Assembly (NCBI GenBank): GCA_963855995.1
Contig: OY979720.1
Span: forward strand, 16,202,430 to 16,266,429
DNA: 64,000 nucleotides
From: Muricea muricata
Lineage: Eukaryota > Cnidaria > Anthozoa > Malacalcyonacea > Plexauridae
Direction: 5' to 3'
This document shows, piece by piece, positions 1 to 27,981 of this stretch (the first letter of the stretch is position 1; each line of letters starts with the position of its first letter). Under the pieces are notes generated by a model, which saw nothing but the letters and a program-made list of their open reading frames with translations, made no database searches and was not told the origin of the DNA. Position numbers and translations under genes: made by a program.

Positions 1-143
1 ACTTTGGCAAAAAAGTTTTGTGTAATCATGCTGTGTAAGTTGTTTAATCTTGTACGCTTGTATATTGGTATAATGTTGGACTGAATGCCTTTTCAATAAA
101 AGCTGGCGTCCCTGTCAGATGTTGGCGGCATTTCTTTCTATAG

Positions 144-2328
<2,185 letters not shown>

Positions 2329-3128
2329 CCGAGCTATTTTATAGTTTATTATACAGCCACCTACATATTGTGAGTTACTTAAATACACAGTTATTAGATA
2401 TCTATGTAATACTTAAAACAAGAGCAGGACTGCTTTGCCAGTTTTTATCACATATAAAGACTCCTTCATGACCATGATTTTCTTTGCGTTCTGAATTATT
2501 AATGAGTTTCAGAAACATTGTTCTATATACTTTACAACTAAATTTATTTCAGATTCATACTGAAGACAACTACAAAATTTCAGTGACTTTCGCAAAGGAG
2601 AAACACAAATGCATAAACTAAATTATTGAACTAGATGCTGTTGCTAGTCCGAGGCCTTTTGCTCACTCTCAGGTCAGCTTACATTACTGATTGCACAGTT
2701 TAATCATATAGACAATCAAAGGAACGACATCTGTGATACGGCCTGATATGGTTTATTTTGGAACCCTGTAACTTTAAATATATTCTAGGGTTTGTATTTG
2801 TACATATTGTAAGCAAGAACAGTAATGCCAAAATGGATTGTGAAACTCATTAACAATGCATGAGTTTGTATACCCTGATACATAATTCTGTTGATTTTTA
2901 CAAAATTCAACAATGATTTTCTCGCCTTATATAAGATGTATTTTCAAAATTACCCCGCAAATAGATCCATAAAATTGGAGAATCTCTCAAGCCATTTACA
3001 AAATTTGCGACCGTGTTATATGTATTATTAAAAACACGAGAAGGGTTTTATTAGGTATAAAGTTGTACCTAATAAAACACGTCATGCGAGGGTTTTAAAT
3101 GGCTTCAAAAACATTGCATAATAAAGAC

Positions 3129-3196
3129 AAATCTTTATATAAAAATCTTTATATAAAAATCTTTATATAAAAATCTTTCTACAGAATTCTTTATAT
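3129..3196. repeat. Short tandem repeat (about 16 bp unit)
   Basis: Four to five adjacent copies of a unit containing AATCTTTATATAAA, decaying at the right end. Confidence 0.7.
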
Positions 3197-4883
3197 AATT
3201 TGCATGACAATCATCTTTTGTATTTTTGCATAATGAAGTGTTCTCTAGCAGGTATGAAGAGGCATGCACGTGACTTATTTAACACTGGATATTGAATAAT
3301 TAGTTCAGGAATAATTAATAATTTTTGAACAGATACACAAACTCCCGGCTTCACCTCGAGTTTGCATGATGCTGGTACAACATGGCCGCTCACGTTGTAA
3401 GTAGTATCTATCCACTTTTGGGTGTAAAAAGCTAAAAACCAACGCTGAATGTTAGCCCATTTTTTGAGTGCCAAGAAGTTATTCCAGCCTGTTCACTCCC
3501 GCCCCCCAAAAAAGTCGATAGTTCCATAGACATTGTTGTTTTTGTTTACAATATGTAAATGCAAACATACAGACCTGAAATATATTTAAAGCGAAGTTGC
3601 AGAGCAAAGATTGTCTGTGGTTTATCACCTTAATGTATTTGACCCTGAAATATATATATTGTATGTTTTCACCTGAGTATTAGGGTTCAATAGGAAAACG
3701 TGTTGGCATGCAAGAGTTCCTGGGAACATCAACACTGTGCAGTTATATTACAGTCAAATCAGATGTTCTGTTTCCCCAAAATTGCAATGTTCATGCGCTA
3801 ACTACTCCGAGAAAGTTGCACTGGGAGTTCCAAGTTGCAGCGGATGTCAATTTAAAGCAAATTTTATGATTTGAATATTTTCATCGCAAATTTTCTCTGA
3901 TAAAAATACTCCCAAGCAACCAAGTATACTGTAGATCTATATACTAAAAAATCCGTAAAAAATTGGGCGCGCAATTTATTACTGCAACTGCCGCATAGTT
4001 ATCAAGCTAATTCTTGGAAAACGGATTGTCATAATAAATATTAGAGCCCAACATAATTATATCTTTAATCATAGTATATGCATTGATGGCTTTACTATAA
4101 GTTGTATGATCTTTTATTATTTGATTCACTATTGATTGACATTTAAGGTTAGGCTATCATATTACTGCACAGACATGAACACAACACAGTCAAAGTCGCT
4201 AACCTGGAAAACGGAACTGAACACTTATATATATTTTATGCTAACCAGTATTTATCCTATCGGTAAAGTAACATTGAAATATTGGAACAGAAGTAAGTAA
4301 GATAAAGATAATTATTATGTAGAATGCCATCGAATATTAAGTATTCTGTAATCTGCATATTGGCTCGCTACTCGTGGGATATTACCTCATCCTAGTAGAG
4401 AAAACAAGATGCGCATGGCGGCCGAAAGTTTTTCGATGGCAAAAAATCTTGTTTTGAGCATTTTAGCAGGCCTTTGTTGGCCATACGTACATCACATAAA
4501 CTTAGATAAGGTTAGTACTTGATTAGTTTTTGAAGGTAAGTACTTGATTTAAATGTGACCTAAACAAGTATAAAATAGAGTTTCTTACGAATTAATACTG
4601 AATAAATCTACCGAAAGCTGGAAAAGATTATAATTGTTTTGAATTGCTATAATAACAAAAACTGTGCTCAATTTTGAGGTCAACAAGCGTTTGTTTCGCC
4701 GGAAACATTCATATTTTTTAAGAATTTGAAACCATTGGAAAAATTTGTCTGAAACATAATTTAAATAACGAGAAGGAGTGTTTTATGCGGTATTAGCTCC
4801 AGTTGTTTACATTGCTAGACTGACTAAGTATATTTAATTAAAATATAACTGCACTGGGAAGTTTTTTTGTAGTAGTTGTTGTC

Positions 4884-4938
4884 GTCGTATATGAGCGATA
4901 GCCGACAAGGTGCGTAGGCTATCAGCTCATATACGACT
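4884..4938. repeat. Hairpin-forming inverted repeat
   Basis: GTCGTATATGAGC followed by GATAGCC faces GGCTATC and GCTCATATACGAC across a spacer of about 13 bases. The flank with CTCGAGCTCGTAGA resembles the flank of the hairpin at 8250-8345, suggesting the same miniature element family. Confidence 0.6.
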
Positions 4939-7130
4939 CGAGCTCGTAGAATAACTGTTAAATAGTTGCACGTATATTAACTAGTAATTCTATATAATTT
5001 ATATTAATACTTAGATCGAATTGCATTTACGCACAATATAACTTGTAACAATAAAATACGATATACCAATATCCTTTCGTGTGGCATTTAATGAGAGTAG
5101 TTGTCAATTCGACGAACCACTATTGATGTAATTACGTATTTGAAACATTAAATTGATAAATCAAAATATATAAATATTTTTTACTATTCATGACTTTTTC
5201 TACGATGGTTTTGGAATATTTTAGTTGCTTGATAATATTTATGTGCCATGAAAAAATTGAAATCAACAAATTGGTTCGAAATTGACATGTTAGTTGCAAC
5301 TTGCAACTTCTAGTGCAACATGTCCGGAGCAATTTGCGCATGAACATTGCTGGAACATTGATATATTGACAACAATGTTGCATTTTCTTTTGGGGGAGGG
5401 GGGCGGAAACACGTGACCGAAACCTACCCTTATTTACATTCGTACACTTGGGAGCTTTGACCAATTAACATCATTGTTCTGTGGCCTATATCATGGGACT
5501 AGAGACGAAGGCCTGGCGATGAAAAGTTAAAAATAAGCTGAGTTTTAAATCAAAACAAAAGTCCCGGAAGCAGGTCTGTTTGTGTTAGCAGTAGAAATAT
5601 AAACTCTTGCAAAATTCACTGATGAAATTGGTTTCGAAACACAACAGCAATTAGGAAATGAAGGATTTATAAAGGTACGAAAAAACTGCATTCTTTCCTA
5701 AAGATTCATTCCTATATTGATTAAATACTATGACGGCAAATCTAGTGAGCATGATGTCATGTTTAAGAGTATATTGTGTAATTAAGTCGATAGAATTTCC
5801 ATGCACTTCACTAAATAACTTTGAATCAGATATAACTTCTCTGCTAACGACAACCTGTTTCGTAATGCTGATAAACGTTAGTTCTATCTATAGTTAATAC
5901 ATTGTTCAGAAAATGAAAACAATATAGATTTGTTCTTTCGTAGGAAATATCGACATATTAGTACTAAAACTGGAATTTGCTTAATTATGCGCCTATGCAG
6001 TAGAAATATCAACATCTTTATAATAGACAATTTGTGGACGTACTTAAACTTGGCAAAAGTAAATTAATTTTGAAGCTAATACGAATTAGAATTAAAGTTT
6101 TTTAAGCAATAATATTCTAACTATATAGATGACGATCTAGCCCATATGTCTGTATTTTATCAGTCAGTATATAGTTGGAACTTTCGTTTAAAGGCAGGGA
6201 TGTTTATTTCATGCCACAATGTATCCATATTTTTCACTTTGATCAAAGAAAGTTGATTAATGCGAGGACTAGTCCATTTTAAGTGCCTACGTTATTTGTT
6301 TTTTGGCATAATTGTTGATTCAGCTATAAATTTGTATTTTGTTTTTCCTGTAGGCAAAATCATGAAGCAGCGAGCTAGCTAGCTCTTGTTTCCTTCGTTA
6401 TTCACATGCTTATTGCTTAATCTAGAAATTTGACAAACTTTTGCTAATGAAGAATGAAGTGAATTATTGTCGAGGCTTGGAGCAAATTGGTAGCTAAGTC
6501 TTTTAATAAGCTGAGAAATTCTACCTGTAGAAATATTAAGTTTGACATTGAATTTTAAATCGTGGGAGAAAAACACTTATTGTGTAACTGATTGTCTGAG
6601 TGGTATTTGCACAGCTGGAGCTCCCTGTAGGACGTGATGTTTATTTCACTGCATTTCATTGCTCAAACTAACGTTTTGTTCGCGTTTTCAATCTACTTTT
6701 TATGCATATTATTAATGGTGAATCAAATCGTCTGTAGTTGCGTTGAAGGACAATGGTTTCTACAATTGAATTTTTTCACTACGTCACTTGTAGGGTTACG
6801 CAATATGGTATTGACATACATTTATCAGTCTCTAGTTGCTATTTCAGACTTAGTAACTGCTCAAAGCATTTTAAATCAGAACAACTTGTAACTGTTCTTG
6901 TTGTGGAGTAGTAAAATTCTTAAGCTTTTCTATTTTACTAATAATATGAATATATTATTTAATGAGCTAATGGCGGATAGATTATCACTGTATGTCTAAA
7001 TACTTCATTCAAATCAGATAAAGTTATTGCTGTTTTATTTTCAATGCCCCTTTTAAACTCACAAGATTGAAAACAACATGCATGCACACCTTAAAATTAA
7101 GTTGTTTTCCTCCTATTCTGGTAGAATTTA

Positions 7131-18444
<11,314 letters not shown>

Positions 18445-18884
18445 TGCCATATTGTTTGTTATGATGTTTTCGGTTGTAAAAATCTTGATTTTAGGGAGAA
18501 AAAAAGTTGAGAAGATAAATTAAAATACTTCGGTTTTATATCCACGAGGAAATTTACTTGAAGTCAAACTCAATTACTTAGTCGACATCTCTCGCAGCTG
18601 GAAATGTGGGCGTTTTAAACTGCAACTATACGTTTATGTTTTGACGTTCTCGTTTGCCGTAGGACTTTAATTATTCATTTCACACCGCTTATTTCACTTC
18701 CATGAAACATTTTAATTTTTTGTGTGCCTTCTTTTCGACTGAATTTCTGTTTAAACGACGTTTTACAGCGTTACCAAGTGAGGCATATCAGACTGTGTGA
18801 AAAATTAGAATCAGCAACATTAGCACCTGCGTTTCCAGTTAATTTATTTTATTATGCACGCTCATGCAAACGCATACAGCTTGT

Positions 18885-19126
18885 TTAAAAAAAAGCTACC
18901 CTCTGGAGTCGAGCACTGTTGCCGCACATTCGAATTTTAATATGTCAGCTCCCTATAATGGTTCATTCTGTGTCATATTGGCAGAAGAAATTCCAATTAA
19001 TTTGCAATGTATGAATAAAAATTCCCTGCTATAACATTTTATGCATTCTTGCAGGCTCATTAGCGAATTACTGAAATCAACCAAATTCGAACGAGCGGCA
19101 CTGGAGCTTGATTTCACAGGGCAGCC
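18885..19126. mobile_element. Degenerate inverted-repeat element related to the CAGT..GGGACA family
   Basis: The left end AAAAAGCTACCCTCTGGAGT faces a right end with CTTGATTTCACAGGGCAGCCT. Inner arms carry GCCGCACATTCGAATT and AATTCGAACGAGCGGC. The arms match those of the element at 37481-37745, but the outermost GGGACA termini are decayed. Confidence 0.5.
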
Positions 19127-19205
19127 TAGCACGTTTTTAGAACAGACTCTACAAAGAGAATCGAGTACTTACAATGACCCTGCAACCGGCTTGAGTCAAT
19201 AATCT

Positions 19206-19636
19206 TTAAAGGAGCAGTGTCATATTTCACGCATATGCTTCTGCGCATAATAAACTTGAAAGCGTTGGGCCAACGTTTTCAAGTTCGGAATCCAAGATGG
19301 CGTCCTCAAAGGAGGGCGAGCATGGTCTGAACTTCGATATTTCCGGATGATAAAAAAGCAACAAAATGACAAACGTCGAAGGAAATTATGCGACAATCAA
19401 CGCAAAAGAATTTATTTGGTATACAATGTATTTAAAGCATGGAGAATGCAAAAATCGAGGCGGGATGTAGCCGTTGGAATTGCAGTGATTTCGCCGCACA
19501 TCCGTTGTTCTTGCATACAGAAGGTAAAAATAATGCAATTTATGTGCTTTAATCAAGCTGAATCAACAAGAAATTGGTAAAATAGCAAGAAAATAAAGAA
19601 GTAAAATATGCGTGAAATGTGACACTGCTCCTTTAA
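19206..19636. mobile_element. TTAA-flanked miniature inverted-repeat element
   Basis: TTAA (19206-19209) precedes AGGAGCAGTGTCATATTTCA, and the complement TGAAATGTGACACTGCTCCT ends at TTAA (19633-19636). Terminal inverted repeats are about 29 bp. The element is 431 bp, piggyBac-like by target site and has no transposase. Confidence 0.8.
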
Positions 19637-20239
19637 GAAATGCTGGTGTTAATTAACAAATTTTACATGTACTTAGTTACTTTTCACTTGAATAAAATTT
19701 GTGCCGTATTACAAACTATATTCATGTATAAAGTTTTGTCTCATGGAAGTAAACGTACAATATTTAACAATTGATTAAATTTGGTTTTCGCACAATGTGA
19801 AGAATTATCAAGTACGACGTTTGCCGCTATCAACGGAAGCTGGAGGCGGGCGGAAACAGATCATTCAAACTGAGGGCTTGATCATTCATGCAAAAACCCA
19901 AATCAATAATGTGCGAATATCCGGTGCCATTATTGGTGATGTATTAAGTTGATAAGACAGTTTCACAGTTCGCTGTTAACCAATCAGGCAGCAGATTCGA
20001 TGACAGTCGTACATTTTCTAATTTGAAACATATGAAAAAAGCTATTGCCTTCTACGTTGGTTAAAACTGATTGAATATATTTCAGAAAAACCAATGACCT
20101 TGTACATAATTACGCATGCGTACATTGATATCAATACGCGTACTAATAGCATGCACATCCATCCGCAATTAACATTAATGCGTGATACCCATATGTTAGC
20201 TTTCTACAGCACAAGTGTATTGTCGATGGATAACTGAAA

Positions 20240-23200
20240 ATGTATGCTTATTTAATTGGCCTACTTGCTTTTGTGCTTCTTTTCCAAATCATACTCGGTG
20301 AGAAGAAGATTTTATGTGAAAGGCCAAGCAAATTTCGTCTTATTAAAAAAGGTGAGCTTGTAAATAAATAATAGCGGTACTAGAGTAGGCTGGATTTTCC
20401 TTAGAAATATCTCAGCTGGCTCTTATTTCAATTACAGCAGCTACGTATCCCATTACACAGGTAAAACGTACATGATAACTGTTATTCTTAATTAAGCAAC
20501 GACGTTAATTAAATCAAGCATTTTCGGGTCGTCGAAGAAGCGTTGCAACATAGCAGTTTTCTCAGTAGAGCCTTTTAGAAAGCCGGGTTTTCGAAGGCAG
20601 ACATGCAGATTGCTAAGCATTTAATTGCCGCTTCTGCGCAAAAATTATTTAGCATCATTTTGGAGTTGAAATTCTGTAAATTCCGTTCACGAATTGTTTT
20701 GGGAATGTGATATTCATTTGTGTGAATTTCAGGAAATATAAAAGAAATTCCGCGTAGACAAACATGCAATAATGTCAACACGGTGGACATAATAAATTGT
20801 TTGAAGACACGACGTATATCCAGGGCCTTGTTTTTATTTGACGGTGTATATCACTACGGAAACCCGATGAACGTAAGGAGAGCAGTAAAATAACTGATCA
20901 GGCAGAAAAGCGTCTGGACATTTTGTATGTTGACATTAAGTTAAGTTAGTTATTGATCAACACGGCTCTTAGCCAACGAGTTTTCAGAATTGACACATGC
21001 TTTGATAAAAAACATATTAACCGGTTAGTCGACACTCGAAACGATACGAAGCAGTAGCGACGCTAGCTCAGCAACTTGGTCATGCTATGCAACTCATTTC
21101 TTTAGAAATTATTTCCTTATGCGGTCTATAATCACAGCCACTAATACGAAGTAGTAAGTGTCTCTTATCTAAGACTCGATATACTTTAAAATTTTCAGAT
21201 CAGGTATTGGCAGATCATGTCATAGCAAGCTACATGGTCCGATCTTCAGGAGAATGTGTGCTGCATTGTGCTGTGAACGAAGATTGCAGGTCGATCAATT
21301 ATCAATACACATTGGACCTGTCTGGAATTCTTGGTCTCTGTGAGATCAACAATTCAACACTGGAATCATGTCCTCGCAGACGCACGGCAGTCAAGCGTGT
21401 TGGTCACGGCTATTACAGAGATACAGTGGATTTACGAGCTGTGACGGTAATATATACATTATAAACTCATGAGATCATATTCTTTTGCTTTTCGTCGGTT
21501 TTTATTTTTCCCGTAATTAATAACTCTCGTCATTCTAAAAGCAGGCGATGGTATTTGATATTTCCGAGGGAAATGCGGGGTGGAAGGTGATTATGAAAAA
21601 TAATAACCGGTTACTGGGTTATTACGAAAAATAATAACCGGTTACTGGGTTATTACGAAAATAATAACCGGTTACTGGGTTATTACGAAAAATAATAACC
21701 GGTTACTGGGTTATTTCGAAAAATAGTTACCGGTTACTGATGACAAACAACTTTATTTAGGCACACTAATCTCACTCACTGAACATTATGCTGATATCCA
21801 TGAGGTGTGCTGATTAACTGTTACAAATTTAAGGTTAATTTATTAATATATATAAACTATTTTTATGTGTTCAAATGCTATTAAATATTCACTTAACTAA
21901 AACTGCTATACTTAATAATTTTTCAACAGAACGAGTTATAAGATATCGAATTTTGAATATTTCCTTACGGAAAATAATAACTATACGTAGAAAACTTTAT
22001 GTTCAAAATCAGTTTTGCATAACAAAACTCGTTCATATATGCATCTTCTAATCAAATGCACACAGTATCCAGTATTTTGATATCGTTGTATAGCACTTAA
22101 CCAAACCATGCACTGAGTTAGCAGGATATTCGCGTCAATCTTTATTTTTAATCTCAAAAACAAAAAAGTGACGACACGTACTGTAAAGTGTAGAGGCATC
22201 GGAAAGCAGCGAATACAAGCTTTGTGCTATAGGTGCTCTATTTGAACGCCAAGCTTTTAATGTAACGAGTCACTAAAAGAACAGGCTGCATAATTCGTTT
22301 ATCAATCTCAGTATACGATAAAATCTGTCCTTTTTAATATTAACATCGTCGCCTGATAAAACATCACTTTCTGCTATTCCTGCATGTCGAAACAAACAAA
22401 TTCTGAGTTTTCCATGACCTGCTGCACACTGTTAGGACAAGATTTTACGCTATCTGGCTTTGTATAAACGCCTATTTTACATAATTTCATGATGCGTTGG
22501 CTTGACAATTGCAACAATGGAATTAATTTTCCTTTATAAATACAACAACACAGAGTATACGTGTCTCAAAACAGGGCAAACCATTGAAATTAAACCTATT
22601 CAATAGCTAGGGTTATCTGGAAAACACGGACAACAAATCTGGAAAACACGGACAACAGGGACACGGACAACATGCTAAGTCTAACCCTAACTGTAACCCT
22701 AACCCTAACCCAGACTATTATTTCACATAGAATTGTTACTTTATAAAGTTGTTGATATGATTTTTTTCTCATTTTCCGTTTTGATTGCTTTTTGTCATAT
22801 TTTTTACGTGTCCGTGTCCGCGTTGTCCGTGTCCATGTTGTCCGTGTTTTCCAGATAACCAATAGCTAGTCCCCCAGTTCATAAAAGATTTATGCATAAA
22901 CAACTAACGAAACGCACTGTAGAATTGAATTTTCAATTATAGATAATGATTAATAGAAACCTTTCCCTAGAATTTTAACCTATACCTATATATATAATTC
23001 CTTAACAGATTGTACTTTTTATGTCGCAATTGTTACATGAAATAAATAATAGGTAAGGGTAAAATTGGGCGTGCAAAGCCCCTTCGTACCTCGTTGGTTT
23101 ACCAGGACGTTAATTGATACTAGAATAATATCTGTAAACAGTTGACTTAATTGCATCTAACGATGTAAACGTTATACATATTTGCATACGTTAAAATCTC

Positions 23201-26200
23201 AAACCAAAAGCAAAAATGCATAAATAAGCCAAACATTTAACAATGCTCATTGTTTTCCTTTGTATTTGCCTTTTGTTCTCTTTGTCATTTCGATGGTACT
23301 AATGACGGTTTCGCTTATTTATTCATAAAATCTACCAACCCTGTCTCAAACTTGATTGGTTGCATAAAGGCTATATGATAAAAAACCCTGTTTACACTAG
23401 AGCGATTAAACGCCAAAAGTTTCCGGATTCGCAAAAATATCCGGATTCCTTGTCTTTCAGGTCTACAGCCTCAAACAGCAATTATTGTCGATACATGAAG
23501 CACAATCGTGACTCTACCAATCTTATTTTGTGATTTTCTGACCGATTTTGACAGTTCAAATTGATGGCAATACATTTGAAAACCACACGAGGGAGCAAGT
23601 TCACTCAAATTCTATACGGAAAGAGTTTACACGAGAAGTGTTGCCGAATTCAAACTTTCTCGGATACAAAGTTCCCACAAACTTTTCCGGCTGATTCGAA
23701 TGTTCCGGATTCATAATCCCTCTGTGATAATTTTGTATCGGATTCATGTTGCTTAGTGCAAACGGTAAAACGAACCCAATATCAAAACATCCCAAATTAG
23801 CGACGAATCCGGAACTATAATTGAAACACTGCGCGTCCTCAAAGACAAGCGTATCGTCACAAAAATGTTTCGTGCACTTAAATTGGATAAAACTCGCTAC
23901 CAATCCCAGTTGGCTCGATAGCTCAATGGTAGAGCGGCGGTCTAGAAATCCGAAGATGCGAGTTCAAATGCCGCTCGAAACAACGAATTTTTTATTGCTC
24001 TCTGCAGTGTAAGATTAATATGAATCTAGTTTTTCAAATGTTCCTGGAGTTTCGTTAAATATTTGCAAAAGTTTAGAGCAGGCATTTCACAACACCACAA
24101 TTCACAATTGATGGTTTGCACTTAACGTCACGGCGGCCATGTTGGAGGTATAACACAAAAGAATATGTTATTAGTTCCATTGTTGGATCCAGCCGGCGTG
24201 GGTGGCATACATTGTCTGCCGCATCCCGAGAGATTGATTGCAAACCAAGAATACTGTATAATCCCTTGCGAAATATAGTATTTTCGGCCACACAATCATA
24301 TGCCCTTTACATCAAGCCCAACAACAAGCCACTTTACGTACACCGCGAAAATAACCACCTACCTCTTATGCTTAAAAACATCCCGCTCGCTGTAAATCGA
24401 CGCCTCAATGAGATTTCATCCAACAAAGAATCTTTCGATGAAGCAGCGCCAGTCTTTCAACAAACATTACGCAACAGCGGATATGAACATACACTCAAGT
24501 ACGAGAATGTAAAACCAAACTCAGAAAGTAAAGCAAAGAACAGATTACGTAACATCACGTGGTTCCATCCACCATTAGCAAACACGTGGCTACTAATGTT
24601 GGTAAAAACTTTTTATCAATCGTCAAGGATTGTTTTAAGCAGAACCACCTTCTCCAAAAACACCTTGAAGATAAGCTACTCGTGCATGCTCAACTTAGAA
24701 GCTAAAAAATAACAAGCCATAATAAAGCTATCCTTGCAAATCCGAGCCGAACTAACAAAGACGAAAATAACCAATGCAATTGTATAGGAACAAGTCTGAA
24801 TGCCCTCTTGATGGCCATTGCCTAACGGACAATGCCGTATGCTAAGCCACCGTTGTGACAGACAAGTCAACCGAGACCTACATTGGATTAACTGGAAATC
24901 ATTAAGACAAGATATCGCAACCACTTAGCCTCATTCGAGGATAAGAACAAGAAGAACGCTGCACATAGCTAAAACAACTTAAGCTATGACCAAAAATAAA
25001 GAATTCTGGCGAGAGCAAATTTGTACTCAAATTCTTGACTTGCAGGTCGGCCATGTTGGTGGTGAAGCACAAAAGAATATCTATATAATGTCCCATGAGA
25101 TTGGTTGCAAGTCAAGTATACCAACAAAAGATGTAATTTATGCATTGCTGAAAAGTATTTCATAATATGCAAACCCCAAACTACCATTAGTAAATACGTG
25201 TCGCCATGCACGGAACAAACATTTAAATAAGCAAGCAGTGGGCTGGTCGTATAACCTGATGAGAGACTCAGAGCCTCCTGTATAGAGCTTTGAAAACAAA
25301 TTTTTAGTTCTTTTATTGTATATGATGAAATTTTAATCTTAATGTTTTACTAGTTATAAAGCTCCTATAAAGTTGAGCACTTTACAATCGAGATTAGTAA
25401 TTTACAATTTTATTGTACAGTATGTCCCAAGAAAAAGGCTACCCTTTGAAATCAAGCAACACTGTCTTTTTTCTGGGACAAACTGTACATACATAATAAT
25501 ATATAGCTGATGTATCTAAGAGCCAATAAGAAATAGCGAATCATTAAATCATTCTGCATGTCTTTCATCACGTTAATTAATGGACCATTCCCCAAATTAG
25601 ACAAACTTTTAAATTCGAAACCAATTTTAGCACAGTTGGAAAGAGCTTTCTAAGTTTAGTGAAATTGTGAAGTTTGGTTGCAAAATATTGTAAAATGTGG
25701 AAAATATAGTCCTGTAAAGTTCGCAAATTTTGTATACTTTTGCATTACGAACGGAAAAGCGTTACCACTATGGGGAAATGTGGTAACGCTTTTTCCCGCG
25801 TAATACAAAAGTATAAAAAATTCGCAAACTTTACATTACTATATTTTCGACATTTTACAATATTTTAGAACCAAATTTCACAATTTCACTAAATTTAGGA
25901 AGCTCTTTCCAACTGTGCTAAAATTGTTTTCAAATTTAAAAGTTTGTTTAATTGGGAAATGGTCCATTATTGAGGCTTCGCGTCCTTAGATGTAAAAAAT
26001 ATCAAAAAATATGCCGTATTCACCATGCATGGTCACTAAACTCAATCAAGCTATTCGGACATCTTTGGATAGGTTAAATACCGAGAAGAGTATTACACGT
26101 CATTCCTTTATATGACATAAATTTCGGCTTTCGAGATATTTATAACTTTAACTAAATTTACTTTTGAGAAAGATTTCCAGCAGAATCTTTTGACTTTAAA

Positions 26201-27562
26201 CAGTTGAAGACGAGATTCTTCGAGTTTTTTCAACAATTTCGATCTAATTATCCACTCATGGTAAATAAACTGGATACTATTTCGCACTTCATAGAACACC
26301 GACTCCAATAAAAATTTGTAGTTAGTGTCTTCATAATCAATCGCAGGTCGGCTAAAATTTGTCATTTCATCACAACTATAGTTTAGTTCACCCTCACTTG
26401 ACATTTTACCCTTTTGTGCCAGCCATAGTCAAGCACGGGTGGAATTTCTCTAAATTCTATTCTAAATTTCATTGCAGGTTATTGGATCACAAAAGGATCC
26501 AATAAGATCTTGTAAAGACGTCGCAAATTGTCATTTCGAGGATGGCGAATACTGGATTTACTCTGATGTAATTGGCATGAATCCGGTGCAAGTTTTTTGT
26601 TTCATAAACCAACCCAGCAGTTAGTTTACATTCGTTTTTTTTACAAGACAGTATGCATTTTTACTAAATTTTTAAACAAATCAATGAAACTGCGGGCCAG
26701 TCCAGGACAAGTCACTATATAATTAGAAAAACAAGTAATAGAAGATTCTAAATTCGAAATGGCCTAGCGTATTGTATATATGAAAATGTGAATAATATAT
26801 CACTTTCTGATCTCTCTAGGAAGTTCGCAAACAGAGTTTTCGCTCTAGTTTGCACCTGATGACCCTGAGTTCGGATTCGCATTTGGTATAGATAATGTGC
26901 GGTCAGTACGTGCATTCGTACGGTTGAGTTGGCGAGCACATCACGCAATTAAATTAAAGAACTAATGTTTATTAAGAGATAAATTTAATTAAATTACATC
27001 ATATTACATTATTTCATTACATTAGACTGAAATTAGCTTTCAAAACATTATATCGATCGTTCTTCTGCTACCACTAAATAAATAAAAAGATAAATAAATT
27101 TCCTGACAGATTCCACAATAAATCTTGCATATAATAAAACCACCACACAAAGTTCAACGGCGCATTCTGGCGTTGCCAGCAGGGCTGTGGATGGAAAGAG
27201 AGAATCATGGTACGCTAAGAATCCCTGCACTCATACAGATCAACAATATTCTCCATGGTGGAGAGTAGATGTTGGAAATGTGGTAAGGTTTAATCAGTGC
27301 TATATATATATATGTGGTAAGGTTTAATCAGTGCTATCTATATATAAAAGATACAACTCTCGTAAACCTCATAGCACCTGAAGAGCTTTTAGCGAAAACG
27401 TTTGTGCAATAATATTGTAAATAAAAATATTTTAAAACGAGTGAGTTATGTTTATTTTTTGTTGACTAATCAAACTATATTCTTATAAATACACTTGTAC
27501 ACTCTCATTAAATTACGTTGAACTTATAAAACTTTATGAAGTAACCAAAGTCTATTTCATTG

Positions 27563-27641
<79 letters not shown>

Positions 27642-27941
27642 TTTTTGATTTGACGACAGAAGAAATAACCACTCATTTATATATTGTTTTCGCAGTAACG
27701 CTTTCACTATATTTAGTTCTTCAGGTGCATATTACATATGATTGGTATGTTTGTTTCTATACTTATATATTTACAACTGATTGATATAATTAATTTACAT
27801 GACTTACACGGTAAAACATGGCATCAAACACTAGTGTTTGATCATCAAACATTAGTGCTTTATTTATGTTAGTTCAACAAAACGCAAGAAATGATTATTT
27901 ATTAGCACACAATTTCATTACACAATATATTGTTTTCACAC

Positions 27942-27981
<40 letters not shown>

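Larger units (their letters stand above)
2329..7130. other. Intergenic spacer between the two Eph genes
   Basis: I see no convincing exon here. Open frames are short, lack splice logic and match nothing I recognise. Visible structures are a near-perfect hairpin at about 3047-3079 (GTTTTATTAGGTA facing its complement), a short tandem repeat of AAAATCTTTATAT units at about 3129-3196, and a strong hairpin at about 4884-4938. The promoter of the Eph gene starting at 7131 must lie in the last part, but no specific element can be assigned. Confidence 0.5.
18445..20239. other. Spacer between the Eph gene and lectin copy A
   Basis: It contains the Eph 3'UTR (the start of this stretch is conserved in the duplicated SAM fragments), two inverted-repeat elements (18885-19126 and 19206-19636), and the presumed promoter of lectin copy A. 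The last 150 bp upstream of the lectin ATG (GCGTAC.., GCATGC.CATC.ATCCGCAATTA, AATGCGTGATA) is conserved before copies B, C and E and is the best candidate for a shared promoter. I see no additional gene. Confidence 0.5.

Noticed and set aside
3211..3474. 87-residue frame on the minus strand in the first spacer
   Set aside because: No recognisable domain, splice context or paralogue.
21594..21741. 31-bp repeats as a CRISPR array
   Set aside because: Units are directly abutting without spacers, and the genome is clearly eukaryotic.
22678..22712. CCCTAA repeats as a chromosome end
   Set aside because: Only a few degenerate units inside a mobile element with unique sequence on both sides; interstitial, not a telomere.
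22596..22862. Arg/Thr-rich frame on the minus strand
   Set aside because: It is produced by the ACACGGACAAC repeats of a foldback element and spans its target duplication.
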